Origin: G963676095 sp963676095 | GTDB lineage: Bacteria > Bacteroidota > Bacteroidia > Bacteroidales > Prolixibacteraceae | Assembly (NCBI GenBank): GCA_963676095.1 | Contig: OY781040.1 | Location: forward strand, 1,488,001-1,552,000 | Length of the DNA: 64,000 nt | Direction: 5' to 3' | Notes under the pieces: model-generated | Databases searched by the model: none | What the model was told of the DNA's origin: nothing | Seen by the model: only the letters and a program-made list of their open reading frames with translations | Translations under genes and position numbers: made by a program | Part shown: in pieces, positions 25,980-34,638 of the stretch | How the letters are laid out: each line of letters begins with the position of its first letter | Numbering within the stretch: the first letter of the stretch is position 1

Positions 25980-28163
25980 TCAGTTGCCCATTTCCGACAG
26001 AAAACGAATCCGCATCAGACGGATATCTTCTTCCGAATATTCATCTTCACCAAGTTCGTTCAGGGCTGTTTCAACAGAATCATCTTCTGCAGTACGAAAA
26101 TAATCGAATACTTCTTCCTGGTGTTCCTCGTCCAGTACTTCATTAATATAATAATCGATATTGATCCTCGTTCCTGAGTTCACGATAGCTTCGATCTCCG
26201 AAATAAGCTCATTCATCTCAATGCCCTTAGAATCTGCAATATCATCGAGTGAAAGTTTCCTGTCGATGCTATGGATAATCGACACTTTCATCTTCGACTT
26301 GTTTGCAACAGATTTGACAACCATATCCTGTGCCCGGATAATGTCATTATCTTCAACATAAGACTTTATCAGCTCGACGAACTCAGTCCCGTACCTTTTG
26401 GCTTTTCCTTCTCCAACACCCTGAATGTTTTTCAGTTCATCAATCGTAATAGGATACTGAATAGACATGTCTGACAATGATGGATCCTGGAAAATGACAA
26501 AAGGAGGAAGATTATTTTTCTTTGCGACCTTTTTTCGAAGGTCTTTCAACATCTCGAATAATTCCGGGTCTCCAGCAGCTCCACCGGCAGGGGCCCCTGT
26601 GGCATTAGCTTCTTCTTCCAATTCATCGTAATTATGATTACGAACCAGAAGGAAAGATACGGGGTGATTTATAAAATCATTCCCTTTCTCTGTAAGCTTC
26701 AGAAGTCCGTAATTTTCAATATCCTTAGTAATCAACCCGGCAATCATACTTTGCCGGAATACGGCATTCCAGAAACGGGCACTGTGATCGTCCCCATTTC
26801 CGAAAGACTCCAGCTCATCGTGATGGAACGATTTAATTGCAGCAGTCGTTTTCCCGGTCAGGATATCAGAAATATGCTCCGCCTTGTACTTTTCCTTTAC
26901 TTCCTGAATAGCCATCAAGGCACGGCATACTTCGTCCCCTGCTTCTACCTGCTCTTTAGGGTTAAGGCAATTGTCGCAATTACCGCAAGGTTCCTCGACT
27001 GTTTCGCCAAAATAATTCAGCAGGATAATCCTGCGGCAAATTGCAGACTCAGCGTAGGATGCTGTATCAAGCAAAAGCTGGCGCCCGATTTCCTGTTCTG
27101 CAACCGGCTTTCCCTGCATAAATTTCTCCATCTTCTGGATATCCTTATAAGAATAAAAGGCAATGCACTGCCCTTCACCACCATCACGCCCTGCACGGCC
27201 TGTTTCCTGGTAATATCCTTCAAGGCTTTTCGGGATATCATAGTGAATAACAAAACGAACGTCAGGTTTATCGATTCCCATACCAAAAGCGATGGTCGCA
27301 ACAATAACATCGACTTCCTCCATCAGAAACTTATCCTGGTTGGAAGACCTCGTTGCTGAATCCATCCCTGCATGATACGCAAGGGCCTTTATTCCGTTTA
27401 CTTGCAACAATTCGGCAAGTTCTTCCACTTTCTTCCGGCTAAGACAATAAATAATCCCCGACTTACCCTCGTTTTCCTTAATAAACCGGATAATCTGCGT
27501 CTCGGGTTTTATTTTCGGCCTTACCGCATAATACAAATTAGGCCTGTTAAACGATGCCTTAAAGACTTTTGCATCAAGCATCCCCAGGTTTTTCTGGATA
27601 TCATGCTGCACTTTTGCCGTAGCCGTAGCCGTAAGAGCAATGATTGGTGCATTCCCGATCTCCTGGATAATAGGCCTGATCCGTCTGTACTCCGGACGGA
27701 AATCGTGTCCCCATTCAGAAATACAATGAGCTTCATCAATCGCGTAAAAAGAAATTTTCACGCTTTTAAGAAAATCAACATTTTCTTGTTTGGTCAATGA
27801 TTCAGGCGCCACATAAAGCATTTTAGTCTTTCCGCACGATACGTCGTCCCTAACCTGCTGAAGCGCTTGCCTTGTCAGCGAGGAATTCATAAAATGCGCG
27901 ATCCCGTCGTCAGTAAATAAACTTCGGATAGAATCAACCTGATTTTTCATCAGCGCAATCAAGGGTGAGATAATAATGGCCGTTCCGTCCAAAATCATCG
28001 CGGGTAACTGATAGCACAATGATTTTCCGCCTCCTGTCGGCATTAAAACGAAAGTGTCATTTCCCTCCAAAATACTCTTAATCACTTCTTCTTGCTGACC
28101 TTTAAAACGATCAAATCCAAAATATTTCTGGAGCTGATCGGTTAATGTTAGCTTGTTTTCCAT
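25980..28163 (-). CDS. recQ: ATP-dependent DNA helicase RecQ
   Basis: 727 residues, the long Bacteroidota form. Walker A LMPTGGGKSLCYQ (Lys47); motif II AIDEAHCISEWGHDFRPEY; helicase C-terminal motifs GIIYCLSRKKVEEL, IAFGMGIDKPDVR and QETGRAGRDG; a zinc-binding region CRRIILLNYFGE then CGNCDNC; a winged-helix RQC region; an HRDC-like domain (about residues 540-610); and an extra C-terminal segment of about 110 residues rich in acidic residues. It unwinds DNA 3' to 5' in recombination and fork repair. No neighbour shares its operon; it ends against the aminotransferase terminator. Confidence 0.97.
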   Translation of the reverse strand: MENKLTLTDQLQKYFGFDRFKGQQEEVIKSILEGNDTFVLMPTGGGKSLCYQLPAMILDGTAIIISPLIALMKNQVDSIRSLFTDDGIAHFMNSSLTRQALQQVRDDVSCGKTKMLYVAPESLTKQENVDFLKSVKISFYAIDEAHCISEWGHDFRPEYRRIRPIIQEIGNAPIIALTATATAKVQHDIQKNLGMLDAKVFKASFNRPNLYYAVRPKIKPETQIIRFIKENEGKSGIIYCLSRKKVEELAELLQVNGIKALAYHAGMDSATRSSNQDKFLMEEVDVIVATIAFGMGIDKPDVRFVIHYDIPKSLEGYYQETGRAGRDGGEGQCIAFYSYKDIQKMEKFMQGKPVAEQEIGRQLLLDTASYAESAICRRIILLNYFGETVEEPCGNCDNCLNPKEQVEAGDEVCRALMAIQEVKEKYKAEHISDILTGKTTAAIKSFHHDELESFGNGDDHSARFWNAVFRQSMIAGLITKDIENYGLLKLTEKGNDFINHPVSFLLVRNHNYDELEEEANATGAPAGGAAGDPELFEMLKDLRKKVAKKNNLPPFVIFQDPSLSDMSIQYPITIDELKNIQGVGEGKAKRYGTEFVELIKSYVEDNDIIRAQDMVVKSVANKSKMKVSIIHSIDRKLSLDDIADSKGIEMNELISEIEAIVNSGTRINIDYYINEVLDEEHQEEVFDYFRTAEDDSVETALNELGEDEYSEEDIRLMRIRFLSEMGN

Positions 28164-28326
28164 AAAGCCACTCTAATTTTGATCATCTTAATCACGAATC
28201 TTGTACTGGAAATCTAAGATAGATAAAATCTCATTTATTGAAAAAAAAATTTACCATTTTAAACAGATCCGGCTTGATTTAAATAATTTTAAGTTTTTAT
28301 CCCAAGACTAAATCAGGAATTGTGCC

Positions 28327-28334
28327 TATATTTG
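28327..28334 (+). promoter_or_regulatory. Candidate -7 box of tatC
   Basis: TATATTTG, a full TAnnTTTG match, 46 bp upstream of the tatC ATG. The -33 side is only T-rich. Confidence 0.5.
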
Positions 28335-28380
28335 TCGCGGCCTATTTACCCGATTTTTCTGATTTGTAACTAAACCCAAA

Positions 28381-29241
28381 ATGCCGGAGATGACCGAAGA
28401 ACAAGCAAAAAAAAGTAAAAGGAATAAGAAGGATCCGAACCAGGAAATGTCGTTTCTTGAACACCTTGAGGAATTGAGGTGGCACATCATACGAGCGTTT
28501 CTGGCCATCGTGATATTTTCGGTAATTGCCTTTATTGAAAAAGATTTCGTTTTCGACCAGGTCATCCTCCACCCCAAGATGCCTGATTTCTGGACAAACA
28601 GGATGTTTGCCAAACTCGCAGAGTTGACAGGGATTGAATCGCTAAAAATCAATTCCGGATCTTTCCAACTGATCAGTATCAGCATGTCCGGACAGTTCAT
28701 GACACATATATGGACATCGATTGTCGCCGGACTGATTGTTGCCTCCCCTTTCGTGATCTACGAATTCTGGAGGTTTATCAAGCCCGCATTATATGAGAAG
28801 GAACGTAAATATTCTGTTGGGGCAGTTTTTTACATGTCTGCATTATTTATCCTGGGGGTTCTCTTTGGCTATTATTTAATAGTCCCGTTTTCCATTAATT
28901 TTCTGGGAACATATTCTATTAGTTCTCAGGTTGAGAACCAAATCAGTATCCTGTCATACATCAGTACGGTTACTTCTGTTACTCTTGGAAGCGGCGTGGT
29001 TTTTGAGCTTCCCGTGCTTGTTTACTTTTTAAGCAAGGTTGGGATACTGACTCCCGAATTCATGAAAAGATACCGCCGGCATGCCTATATACTTTTACTC
29101 GTTATCGCAGCGATCATTACTCCGCCCGACGTCTTTAGCCAGATAATCGTATGCTTGCCGCTGATAGCACTCTATGAACTGGGAATTATCATTTCAAAAA
29201 AGGTCAGGAAAAAGGCCGAGCAGGAACTGGATGATATGTAA
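28381..29241 (+). CDS. tatC: Twin-arginine translocase subunit TatC
   Basis: 286 residues. The N-terminal TatC signature MSFLEHLEELRWHIIRA is present after a basic leader (about residues 1-20). Six membrane helices follow, with typical loops FVIYEFWRFIKPALYEKERK and the C-terminal LLVIAAIITPPDVFSQIIVCLPLI block. TatC is the receptor for twin-arginine signal peptides and the core of the translocase. In this genome it is not next to tatA, which is at 4994..5371 on the other strand, so the two subunits are expressed from separate units. It is followed at 77 bp by lptB. Confidence 0.96.
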   Translation: MPEMTEEQAKKSKRNKKDPNQEMSFLEHLEELRWHIIRAFLAIVIFSVIAFIEKDFVFDQVILHPKMPDFWTNRMFAKLAELTGIESLKINSGSFQLISISMSGQFMTHIWTSIVAGLIVASPFVIYEFWRFIKPALYEKERKYSVGAVFYMSALFILGVLFGYYLIVPFSINFLGTYSISSQVENQISILSYISTVTSVTLGSGVVFELPVLVYFLSKVGILTPEFMKRYRRHAYILLLVIAAIITPPDVFSQIIVCLPLIALYELGIIISKKVRKKAEQELDDM

Positions 29242-29318
29242 ACAAAAGATTGGCACATGGTTGAAATTTTTTAGCAGAAACAGGTACTGCCATCAGACAA
29301 AAAAGAAAAAGTAAAGAA

Positions 29319-30041
29319 ATGAAGCTACGCGCAGAGAACATTGTTAAAAAATACAGAAAGCGAACCGTTGTTAAAGGGGTATCGTTCGAGGTGAACCAAG
29401 GCGAGATTGTGGGGTTGCTTGGGCCCAACGGCGCAGGAAAAACAACGTCTTTCTATATGATAGTGGGCTTAATCCAGCCCCTTTCAGGCAAAATATTCAT
29501 TGATGAGGAAGACATCACAAAATTACCGGTATACAAAAGGGCACAAAAAGGAATCGGCTACCTGGCCCAGGAGGCGTCTGTATTTCGCAAACTAAGCATT
29601 GAGGACAACCTGAGAGCAGTACTCGAAATGACCAAGTATACTAAGGAATATCAAAAAGAGAAACTGGAATCGCTTATTTCTGAATTCGGGTTGGAACATA
29701 TCCGTAAAAGTAAAGGGTATCAGCTTTCCGGAGGAGAAAGACGGCGTACAGAAATTGCCCGCGCCCTGGCAATCGATCCGAAATTTATTCTCCTTGATGA
29801 GCCCTTTGCGGGAGTCGACCCGATTGCGGTGGAAGACATCCAGGAAATAGTGAGAAAACTCGTCAAAAAAAATATAGGGGTCCTTATTACCGATCATAAT
29901 GTGCATGAAACGCTCTCTATTACCGACCGGTCCTATCTGCTTTTCGAAGGATCAATACTGAAAGCGGGAACTGCAGAAGAACTTGCAAGCGATGAAGACG
30001 TACGCCGTGTTTACCTTGGCCAGAATTTTACTCTTCGTTAA
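29319..30041 (+). CDS. lptB: LPS export ABC transporter ATP-binding protein LptB
   Basis: 240 residues: Walker A GLLGPNGAGKTTSFYMIVGL, the LptB-typical TKLPVYKRAQKGIGYLAQEA, FRKLSIEDNLRAVLE, signature QLSGGERRRTEIARAL, Walker B FILLDEPFAGVDPIAVEDIQ and H-loop ITDHNVHETL. LptB powers LptFG, which extracts lipopolysaccharide from the inner membrane for delivery by LptC-A-DE. No other lpt gene is in the window. It probably shares a transcript with tatC. The YLAQEASVF and DHNVHETL forms separate it from generic ABC ATPases. Confidence 0.95.
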   Translation: MKLRAENIVKKYRKRTVVKGVSFEVNQGEIVGLLGPNGAGKTTSFYMIVGLIQPLSGKIFIDEEDITKLPVYKRAQKGIGYLAQEASVFRKLSIEDNLRAVLEMTKYTKEYQKEKLESLISEFGLEHIRKSKGYQLSGGERRRTEIARALAIDPKFILLDEPFAGVDPIAVEDIQEIVRKLVKKNIGVLITDHNVHETLSITDRSYLLFEGSILKAGTAEELASDEDVRRVYLGQNFTLR

Positions 30042-30140
30042 AAATTGGAAACTTTGCTCATAAGCGCCTGTTCTCTCCTTTTGCGTCTCTTAAGAGAGGA
30101 TCAACTTTGTAATTTATTCTTACTAACTTTGTTTCTCATG

Positions 30141-30171
30141 TTTGCAGAAACCAAAATTAGCTTTATATTTG
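30141..30171 (+). promoter_or_regulatory. Promoter of tRNA-Leu
   Basis: TTTG (30141-30144), a 19-bp spacer and TATATTTG (30164-30171) match both Bacteroidota promoter elements, 11 bp before the tRNA 5' end. A second TAACTTTG box lies at 30124-30131. The match supports reading TAnnTTTG as the promoter box elsewhere in the window. Confidence 0.8.
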
Positions 30172-30182
30172 CGCCTCGATTA

Positions 30183-30264
30183 GCGGGCGTGGCGGAATTG
30201 GTAGACGCGCTAGACTTAGGATCTAGTGCCAAACGGCGTGGGGGTTCGAGTCCCTTCGTCCGCA
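30183..30264 (+). tRNA. tRNA-Leu (anticodon UAG)
   Basis: A class II tRNA with a long variable arm. The acceptor stem GCGGGCG (30183-30189) pairs with CGTCCGC (30257-30263) through one G-U pair; A30264 is the discriminator base. The D-arm begins GGCGGAATTGGTAGACGC. The anticodon stem CTAGA/TCTAG encloses loop CTTAGGA, with anticodon TAG at 30217-30219, reading CUA and other CUN leucine codons. The T-arm is GGGGTTCGAGTCCCT. CCA is not encoded. It has a consensus promoter upstream and a strong terminator downstream. Confidence 0.97.
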
Positions 30265-30276
30265 CATCATACTTAG

Positions 30277-30313
30277 CCGCTATGCTTGAAAATGTTTCAA
30301 GCAGGCGGTTTTT
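30277..30313 (+). terminator. Terminator of tRNA-Leu
   Basis: TGCTTGAAA (30283-30291) pairs with TTTCAAGCA (30295-30303), with an outer CCGC/GCGG helix and a following run of five T. Confidence 0.85.
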
Positions 30314-30351
30314 ATTGATTTATGATGCTTGGTTTTATCCCTGCATTTAAT

Positions 30352-30369
30352 GATAACCATCTGGTTATC
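30352..30369 (+). promoter_or_regulatory. 18-bp perfect dyad upstream of tig
   Basis: GATAACCA-TC-TGGTTATC is a perfect inverted repeat with a 2-bp centre, 34 bp before the tig ATG. It has operator-like geometry; as RNA it would have too small a loop to be a good hairpin. No regulator is assigned. Confidence 0.5.
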
Positions 30370-30402
30370 CGAACATTTTCCAACAACATTAAGTGGTATT
30401 TT

Positions 30403-31758
30403 ATGAACATTACCAAAGAGAACATCAACGAGCTTAATGCAACGTTGACCGTTAAAATTGAAAAAGACGATTACGAAGCAAGGGTAAACGAAGTCCTGAA
30501 GGACTATCGCAAAAAAGCCAATATGCCGGGATTCCGTCCGGGGAAGGTTCCTGCAGGACTGGTAAAAAAAATGTACGGGAAAGCTATTTTGGCCGACGAA
30601 GTAAACAAAATACTGTCACAAAACCTGACAAAATATTTTGTCGACGAGAAATTAAATATTCTTGGAGACCCGCTTCCAAACGAAGAGAAACAACCGGAAA
30701 TAAACTGGGATAAGGATGACGATTTCGAGTTTATATTCGACGTTGCCGTTGCTCCGGAGTTTGAAGTGAAGCTCGACAAACGAAACAAATTCCCGTATTA
30801 CAACATCGCTGCTGACGAAGAAATGATCAACAAACAGGTTGAATATTATACCGGACGTTTTGGAGAGAACACAAATGTGGAAGAAGCCGGCGAAAAAGAT
30901 CTTTTCCGTGGTGATTTTGTTCAGCTTGACAGCGAGGGCAACGAGATTGAAAATGGGATCAAAGCTGAAAAAGTGGTCATTGCCACCGACACCATGAAAG
31001 ATGAACCGCTAAAAAAGGAGTTCATCGGGAAAAAAATCGGAGAAAGCGTTGTCTTCGACCCGATAAAAGCTTATGATAACAGGCACGAGGTAGGACACAT
31101 GCTCAATCTTTCACATGAGGATGCTGAAAAAGTGGAAGGTAATTTTAAATTCACTATCGCCGAGATCCTCCATTTTAAACCTGCTGAAATCAATGAAGAT
31201 CTTTTTAAAAAGGCTTTCGGGGAAAATACCGAGATCAAAACAGAAGAAGATTTCAGAAATAAAATAAAAACAGAACTCCTTGAAAACTTCAAATTCTCAG
31301 GAGATTACAAATTTGCTCTCGACTCCAAGGAACATCTTATCGAAAAGGTACAGATAGAACTTCCGGAAGAATTTCTGAAACGCTGGATAAAAGTAACTAA
31401 CAAAAATTTAACAGAAGAGCAAATCGAGTCTGATTTCGAGGGCTTTATGAAAGATTTGCGTTGGCAGTTGATCAAGGAAAAGCTGATTAAAGATAACGGG
31501 ATAAAAGTTGAAGAAGAAGACATAAAAGATGCCGCCAAGAAGATGGCCTCTCTGCAGTTCAGTCAATACGGCATGTTCAACGTGGCAGATGAACATCTTG
31601 AAAACTATGCCTCTCATATCCTGAAAGATGAAAAGGAGAAAAGGAGACTTTTCAATAAAGTGGAGGAAGATAAAATACTGGAAGTAATAAAAACGAAAGT
31701 CTCACTTGAGGAAAAGGAAATAAGCCAGGAAGATTTTAACAAAATGCTGGAAAAATAA
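30403..31758 (+). CDS. tig: Trigger factor (ribosome-associated chaperone)
   Basis: 451 residues from the ATG at 30403 (MNITKENINELNATLTVKIE). The frame is open upstream to 30322, but those residues are not Tig-like. The ribosome-docking loop is MPGFRPGKVPAGLVKKMYGK (about residues 40-59). A PPIase-like middle region and a long Lys/Glu-rich helical C-terminal domain follow, as in Bacteroidota trigger factors, where the PPIase domain is degenerate. The protein binds the ribosome exit tunnel and helps nascent chains fold. It is followed by clpP-clpX in the classical tig-clpP-clpX order, with a separate promoter and hairpin between tig and clpP. Confidence 0.93.
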   Translation: MNITKENINELNATLTVKIEKDDYEARVNEVLKDYRKKANMPGFRPGKVPAGLVKKMYGKAILADEVNKILSQNLTKYFVDEKLNILGDPLPNEEKQPEINWDKDDDFEFIFDVAVAPEFEVKLDKRNKFPYYNIAADEEMINKQVEYYTGRFGENTNVEEAGEKDLFRGDFVQLDSEGNEIENGIKAEKVVIATDTMKDEPLKKEFIGKKIGESVVFDPIKAYDNRHEVGHMLNLSHEDAEKVEGNFKFTIAEILHFKPAEINEDLFKKAFGENTEIKTEEDFRNKIKTELLENFKFSGDYKFALDSKEHLIEKVQIELPEEFLKRWIKVTNKNLTEEQIESDFEGFMKDLRWQLIKEKLIKDNGIKVEEEDIKDAAKKMASLQFSQYGMFNVADEHLENYASHILKDEKEKRRLFNKVEEDKILEVIKTKVSLEEKEISQEDFNKMLEK

Positions 31759-31789
31759 GATTCCGTTATTCAACAAAAACTTATTTTTA

Positions 31790-31797
31790 TAACTTTG
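31790..31797 (+). promoter_or_regulatory. Candidate -7 box of clpP, inside a hairpin arm
   Basis: TAACTTTG fits TAnnTTTG. It lies 82 bp upstream of the clpP ATG, and its bases form part of the 5' arm of the tig-clpP hairpin. Confidence 0.55.
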
Positions 31798-31859
31798 TAA
31801 AAACCTGTTTATCCGAATAAGTGTGCAAAACGGATGAGGTCTTTACAAAGTTTTTTTTT
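31791..31859 (+). terminator. Nested hairpin with T-tract after tig
   Basis: AACTTTGTAAA (31791-31801) pairs perfectly with TTTACAAAGTT (31842-31852); inside it ATCCG (31811-31815) pairs with CGGAT (31831-31835). A run of T to 31859 follows. A transcript reading through from tig can form it; one starting at the embedded clpP promoter lacks the 5' arm and cannot. Confidence 0.55.
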
Positions 31860-31879
31860 AACCGGAGGAATTAATAATC

Positions 31880-32551
31880 ATGAGTAGCTATAACGAATTT
31901 AATAAATATGCGACCAAGCATATCGGGATCAGCAGCTTGAATATGCACCGTTATGAATCAATTTTCACCAATAGCCTTACTCCTTATATTATAGAGGAAA
32001 GGCAGATGAACGTTGCATCAATGGATGTTTTTTCCAGATTAATGATGGACAGGATCATTTTTCTCGGGACTCCAATCGATGATTATGTTGCCAATATCAT
32101 CCAGGCACAGCTGTTGTTTCTTGAATCGACGGACCCAAGCAAGGACATCCAGATTTATTTTAACACACCGGGGGGATCTGTACATGCAGGACTGGGGATT
32201 TACGACACGATGCAATACATCTCACCTGAAATCGCAACAATTTGCACAGGGATGGCCGCATCAATGGGAGCAGTATTGTTGACTGCAGGAAATAAGGGGA
32301 AAAGGTCGGCACTTAAGCATTCCAGGATCATGATACACCAACCGATGGGAGGGGCACAGGGACAAGCTTCAGACATTGAGATTACAGCTCGCGAAATTCT
32401 GAAACTGAAAAAGGAATTGTACGAAATAATCGCGAAACATGCCGATAAGCCATATGAACAGGTTGAAAAGGATGCAGACCGGGACTATTGGATGACTTCA
32501 GCCGAAGCCAAAAATTATGGGATGATAGATGAAATTTTAGTTAAAAGCTAA
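31880..32551 (+). CDS. clpP: ATP-dependent Clp protease proteolytic subunit
   Basis: 223 residues. The catalytic triad is visible: Ser128 in GMAASMGAVLL, His153 in MIHQPMGG and Asp202 in ADRDYWM. IQIYFNTPGGSVHAGLGIYD is the handle/oxyanion region. The N-terminus is about 20 residues longer than in E. coli ClpP, which may be a propeptide. ClpP forms a double-heptamer chamber that degrades proteins delivered by ClpX. The leader contains the downstream arm of the tig-clpP hairpin and a possible GGAGG-like sequence (ACCGGAGGAA) 10 bp before the ATG. clpX follows at 21 bp. Confidence 0.97.
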   Translation: MSSYNEFNKYATKHIGISSLNMHRYESIFTNSLTPYIIEERQMNVASMDVFSRLMMDRIIFLGTPIDDYVANIIQAQLLFLESTDPSKDIQIYFNTPGGSVHAGLGIYDTMQYISPEIATICTGMAASMGAVLLTAGNKGKRSALKHSRIMIHQPMGGAQGQASDIEITAREILKLKKELYEIIAKHADKPYEQVEKDADRDYWMTSAEAKNYGMIDEILVKS

Positions 32552-32572
32552 GCAGCGGTAAGGAGAAAAATC

Positions 32573-33787
32573 ATGGATAAATGTTCTTTTTGCGGACGGG
32601 AAAAAAAGGATGTAACCCTGTTAATCGCCGGAATGGAGGGCCATATTTGCGACCGGTGTATTGAGCAAGCATACGCCATCGTCGAAGAAGAATTTAAAAA
32701 AGAGACCGAGTTTGACTTGGAAGGAATCAAACTCATGAAGCCAAAAGAAATTAAAGAATTTCTTGATCAGTACGTGATCGGGCAGGAACAGGCAAAAAAA
32801 ATACTGTCCGTGGCTGTTTATAATCATTACAAAAGGCTGAACCAGAAAGTTCAGACAGACGAGACGGAAATTGAAAAATCGAACATTATCCTGGTTGGAC
32901 AAACAGGCACAGGAAAAACATTATTGGCCCGAACAATAGCAAAAATGCTCCACGTGCCATTCACGATTGTTGATGCAACCGTTCTTACAGAAGCAGGCTA
33001 TGTGGGAGAAGATGTTGAAAGCTTATTGACAAGACTGCTCCAGGCTGCAGATTACAACGTGGAAGCAGCAGAACGAGGGATTGTATTTATTGACGAAATT
33101 GATAAAATAGCCAGAAAAGGCGACAACCCGTCAATCACCCGCGATGTATCCGGGGAAGGTGTACAGCAGGGACTGCTGAAACTGCTTGAAGGATCGATTG
33201 TGAACGTACCGCCGCAAGGGGGACGTAAACATCCTGAACAAAAAATGATCCCTGTAAACACGAAAAACATCCTTTTCATATGTGGCGGTGCTTTTGATGG
33301 CATTGACAGAAAAATAGCGAACAGACTGAATACAAAGGTTGTCGGATACGGAACACATAAAACAATGAGCCTTATTGACAGGGATAACTTGCTGCAATAT
33401 ATTTCGCCACAGGACCTCAAAAGTTTCGGGTTGATTCCTGAAATAATAGGACGATTGCCGGTACTTGCTTACTTGGAGCCGCTTGACCGTCAGGCATTAA
33501 GAAATATCCTTACTGAACCCAGAAACTCGTTGATAAAACAGTATGTAAAACTTTTCGAACTCGATGATATTGAACTGAGCTTTGAAGAAGACGCACTTGA
33601 ATTCATTGTTGACAAAGCCATTGAATTCAAGCTTGGAGCGAGAGGGCTCCGTTCCATATGCGAAAGTATTATGAATGATGCCATGTTCGAAAGCCCGACA
33701 GACGGGATAAAGAATCTGCGTATCTCTAAAAAGTATGCAGAATCCAAGATGGATCAGGGGAATTCACAACGTCTCAAGGCAAGCTGA
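32573..33787 (+). CDS. clpX: ATP-dependent Clp protease ATPase subunit ClpX
   Basis: 404 residues. The N-terminal zinc-binding domain has Cys4, Cys7, Cys26 and Cys29. The AAA+ core has Walker A GQTGTGKTLLARTIA (about residues 107-121), the pore loop region TEAGYVGEDVESLLTRLLQ, Walker B IVFIDEIDK, and sensor 2 in KLGARGLRSICE. ClpX unfolds tagged substrates and threads them into ClpP. The start MDKCSFCG is standard, and the gene is translationally close to clpP, so the two are made as one unit. Confidence 0.98.
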   Translation: MDKCSFCGREKKDVTLLIAGMEGHICDRCIEQAYAIVEEEFKKETEFDLEGIKLMKPKEIKEFLDQYVIGQEQAKKILSVAVYNHYKRLNQKVQTDETEIEKSNIILVGQTGTGKTLLARTIAKMLHVPFTIVDATVLTEAGYVGEDVESLLTRLLQAADYNVEAAERGIVFIDEIDKIARKGDNPSITRDVSGEGVQQGLLKLLEGSIVNVPPQGGRKHPEQKMIPVNTKNILFICGGAFDGIDRKIANRLNTKVVGYGTHKTMSLIDRDNLLQYISPQDLKSFGLIPEIIGRLPVLAYLEPLDRQALRNILTEPRNSLIKQYVKLFELDDIELSFEEDALEFIVDKAIEFKLGARGLRSICESIMNDAMFESPTDGIKNLRISKKYAESKMDQGNSQRLKAS

Positions 33788-33842
33788 TCATTTTAAACAA
33801 CTGGTTGTATGCCGGATTTTGTCTGAATTTACCTGACCGTCC

Positions 33843-34457
33843 ATGATACGCCTTCAGAATGTCTCGCTTACCTTGGGGAATAAACAGATATTGGATCATT
33901 TTAACCTGAAAATAGGAAAAGGAGAGAAAGTTGTACTTTCTGCTCCTTCAGGCAGCGGGAAAACATCCTTGTTAAAATTATTAATGGGCTTCATCGATGC
34001 AGACCAGGGGAAAGTCCTGTTTGACGGCGAGGAAATAATCCCCGGAAACATTCAAAAGATAAGGAGTAAAGTTGGATATCTGAGTCAGGATATCGACTTT
34101 CCCAATGGCAGGGTTGATGAAGTTTTCCACAACATTCTAAGCTTTACAGAGGGTCGCGGGAACACCTTTCGTCCGGAATTACTGTCAAAGAAACTGGAAG
34201 AAGTAAACCTCTCCGATAACGTACTCAGGAAGAACACCTCGGATATCTCCGGAGCTGAGCGGCAACGGTTAGGATGGGTTCTGATCATGTTACTCGATCG
34301 CCCGGTACTCCTGCTCGACGAGCCAACGTCGGCTCTCGGTAACAGCCAAACTCAATTTTTTGTCGATTATACCATACATTCCGGGAAAACTGTTATTTGC
34401 GCCACACACGATAATGAGTGGATACTCCCCAACGTTAAAGTTATTTCGGCGCTTTAG
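33843..34457 (+). CDS. ABC transporter ATP-binding protein without an adjacent permease
   Basis: 204 residues, a compact nucleotide-binding domain: Walker A SAPSGSGKTSLLKLLMGF, Q-loop YLSQDIDF, a degenerate signature ISGAERQRLGWVLIML (usual LSGGQ/E), Walker B PVLLLDEPTSALGNSQ, and H-loop CATHDNEW. The small size and STHD/DEPTSAL pattern recall ATPases that pair with UPF0014 (FetB-like) permeases, but no permease is encoded nearby, so the transported substrate is unknown. It follows clpX by 55 bp and may be part of that transcript. Confidence 0.85.
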   Translation: MIRLQNVSLTLGNKQILDHFNLKIGKGEKVVLSAPSGSGKTSLLKLLMGFIDADQGKVLFDGEEIIPGNIQKIRSKVGYLSQDIDFPNGRVDEVFHNILSFTEGRGNTFRPELLSKKLEEVNLSDNVLRKNTSDISGAERQRLGWVLIMLLDRPVLLLDEPTSALGNSQTQFFVDYTIHSGKTVICATHDNEWILPNVKVISAL

Positions 34458-34638
34458 TCCCATCAACTTATAATCTATCCGGGTTCTGCCCTCACTGATT
34501 TCAAATTAATTTTTAAAACATTGCATATCAATACTGATACGCAAATATTGTCATGGACCACGCAATCTGTATGACAAAAAATTAAACCATTTTTGCTCCG
34601 GCATGTTCATTTTAACACGGATTTTAAATAAAGAGAAA

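Noticed and set aside
30045..30350. A plus-strand 101-codon frame between lptB and tig
   Set aside because: It runs straight through the well-formed tRNA-Leu gene and its terminator, and the translation has no family resemblance; shadow frame.
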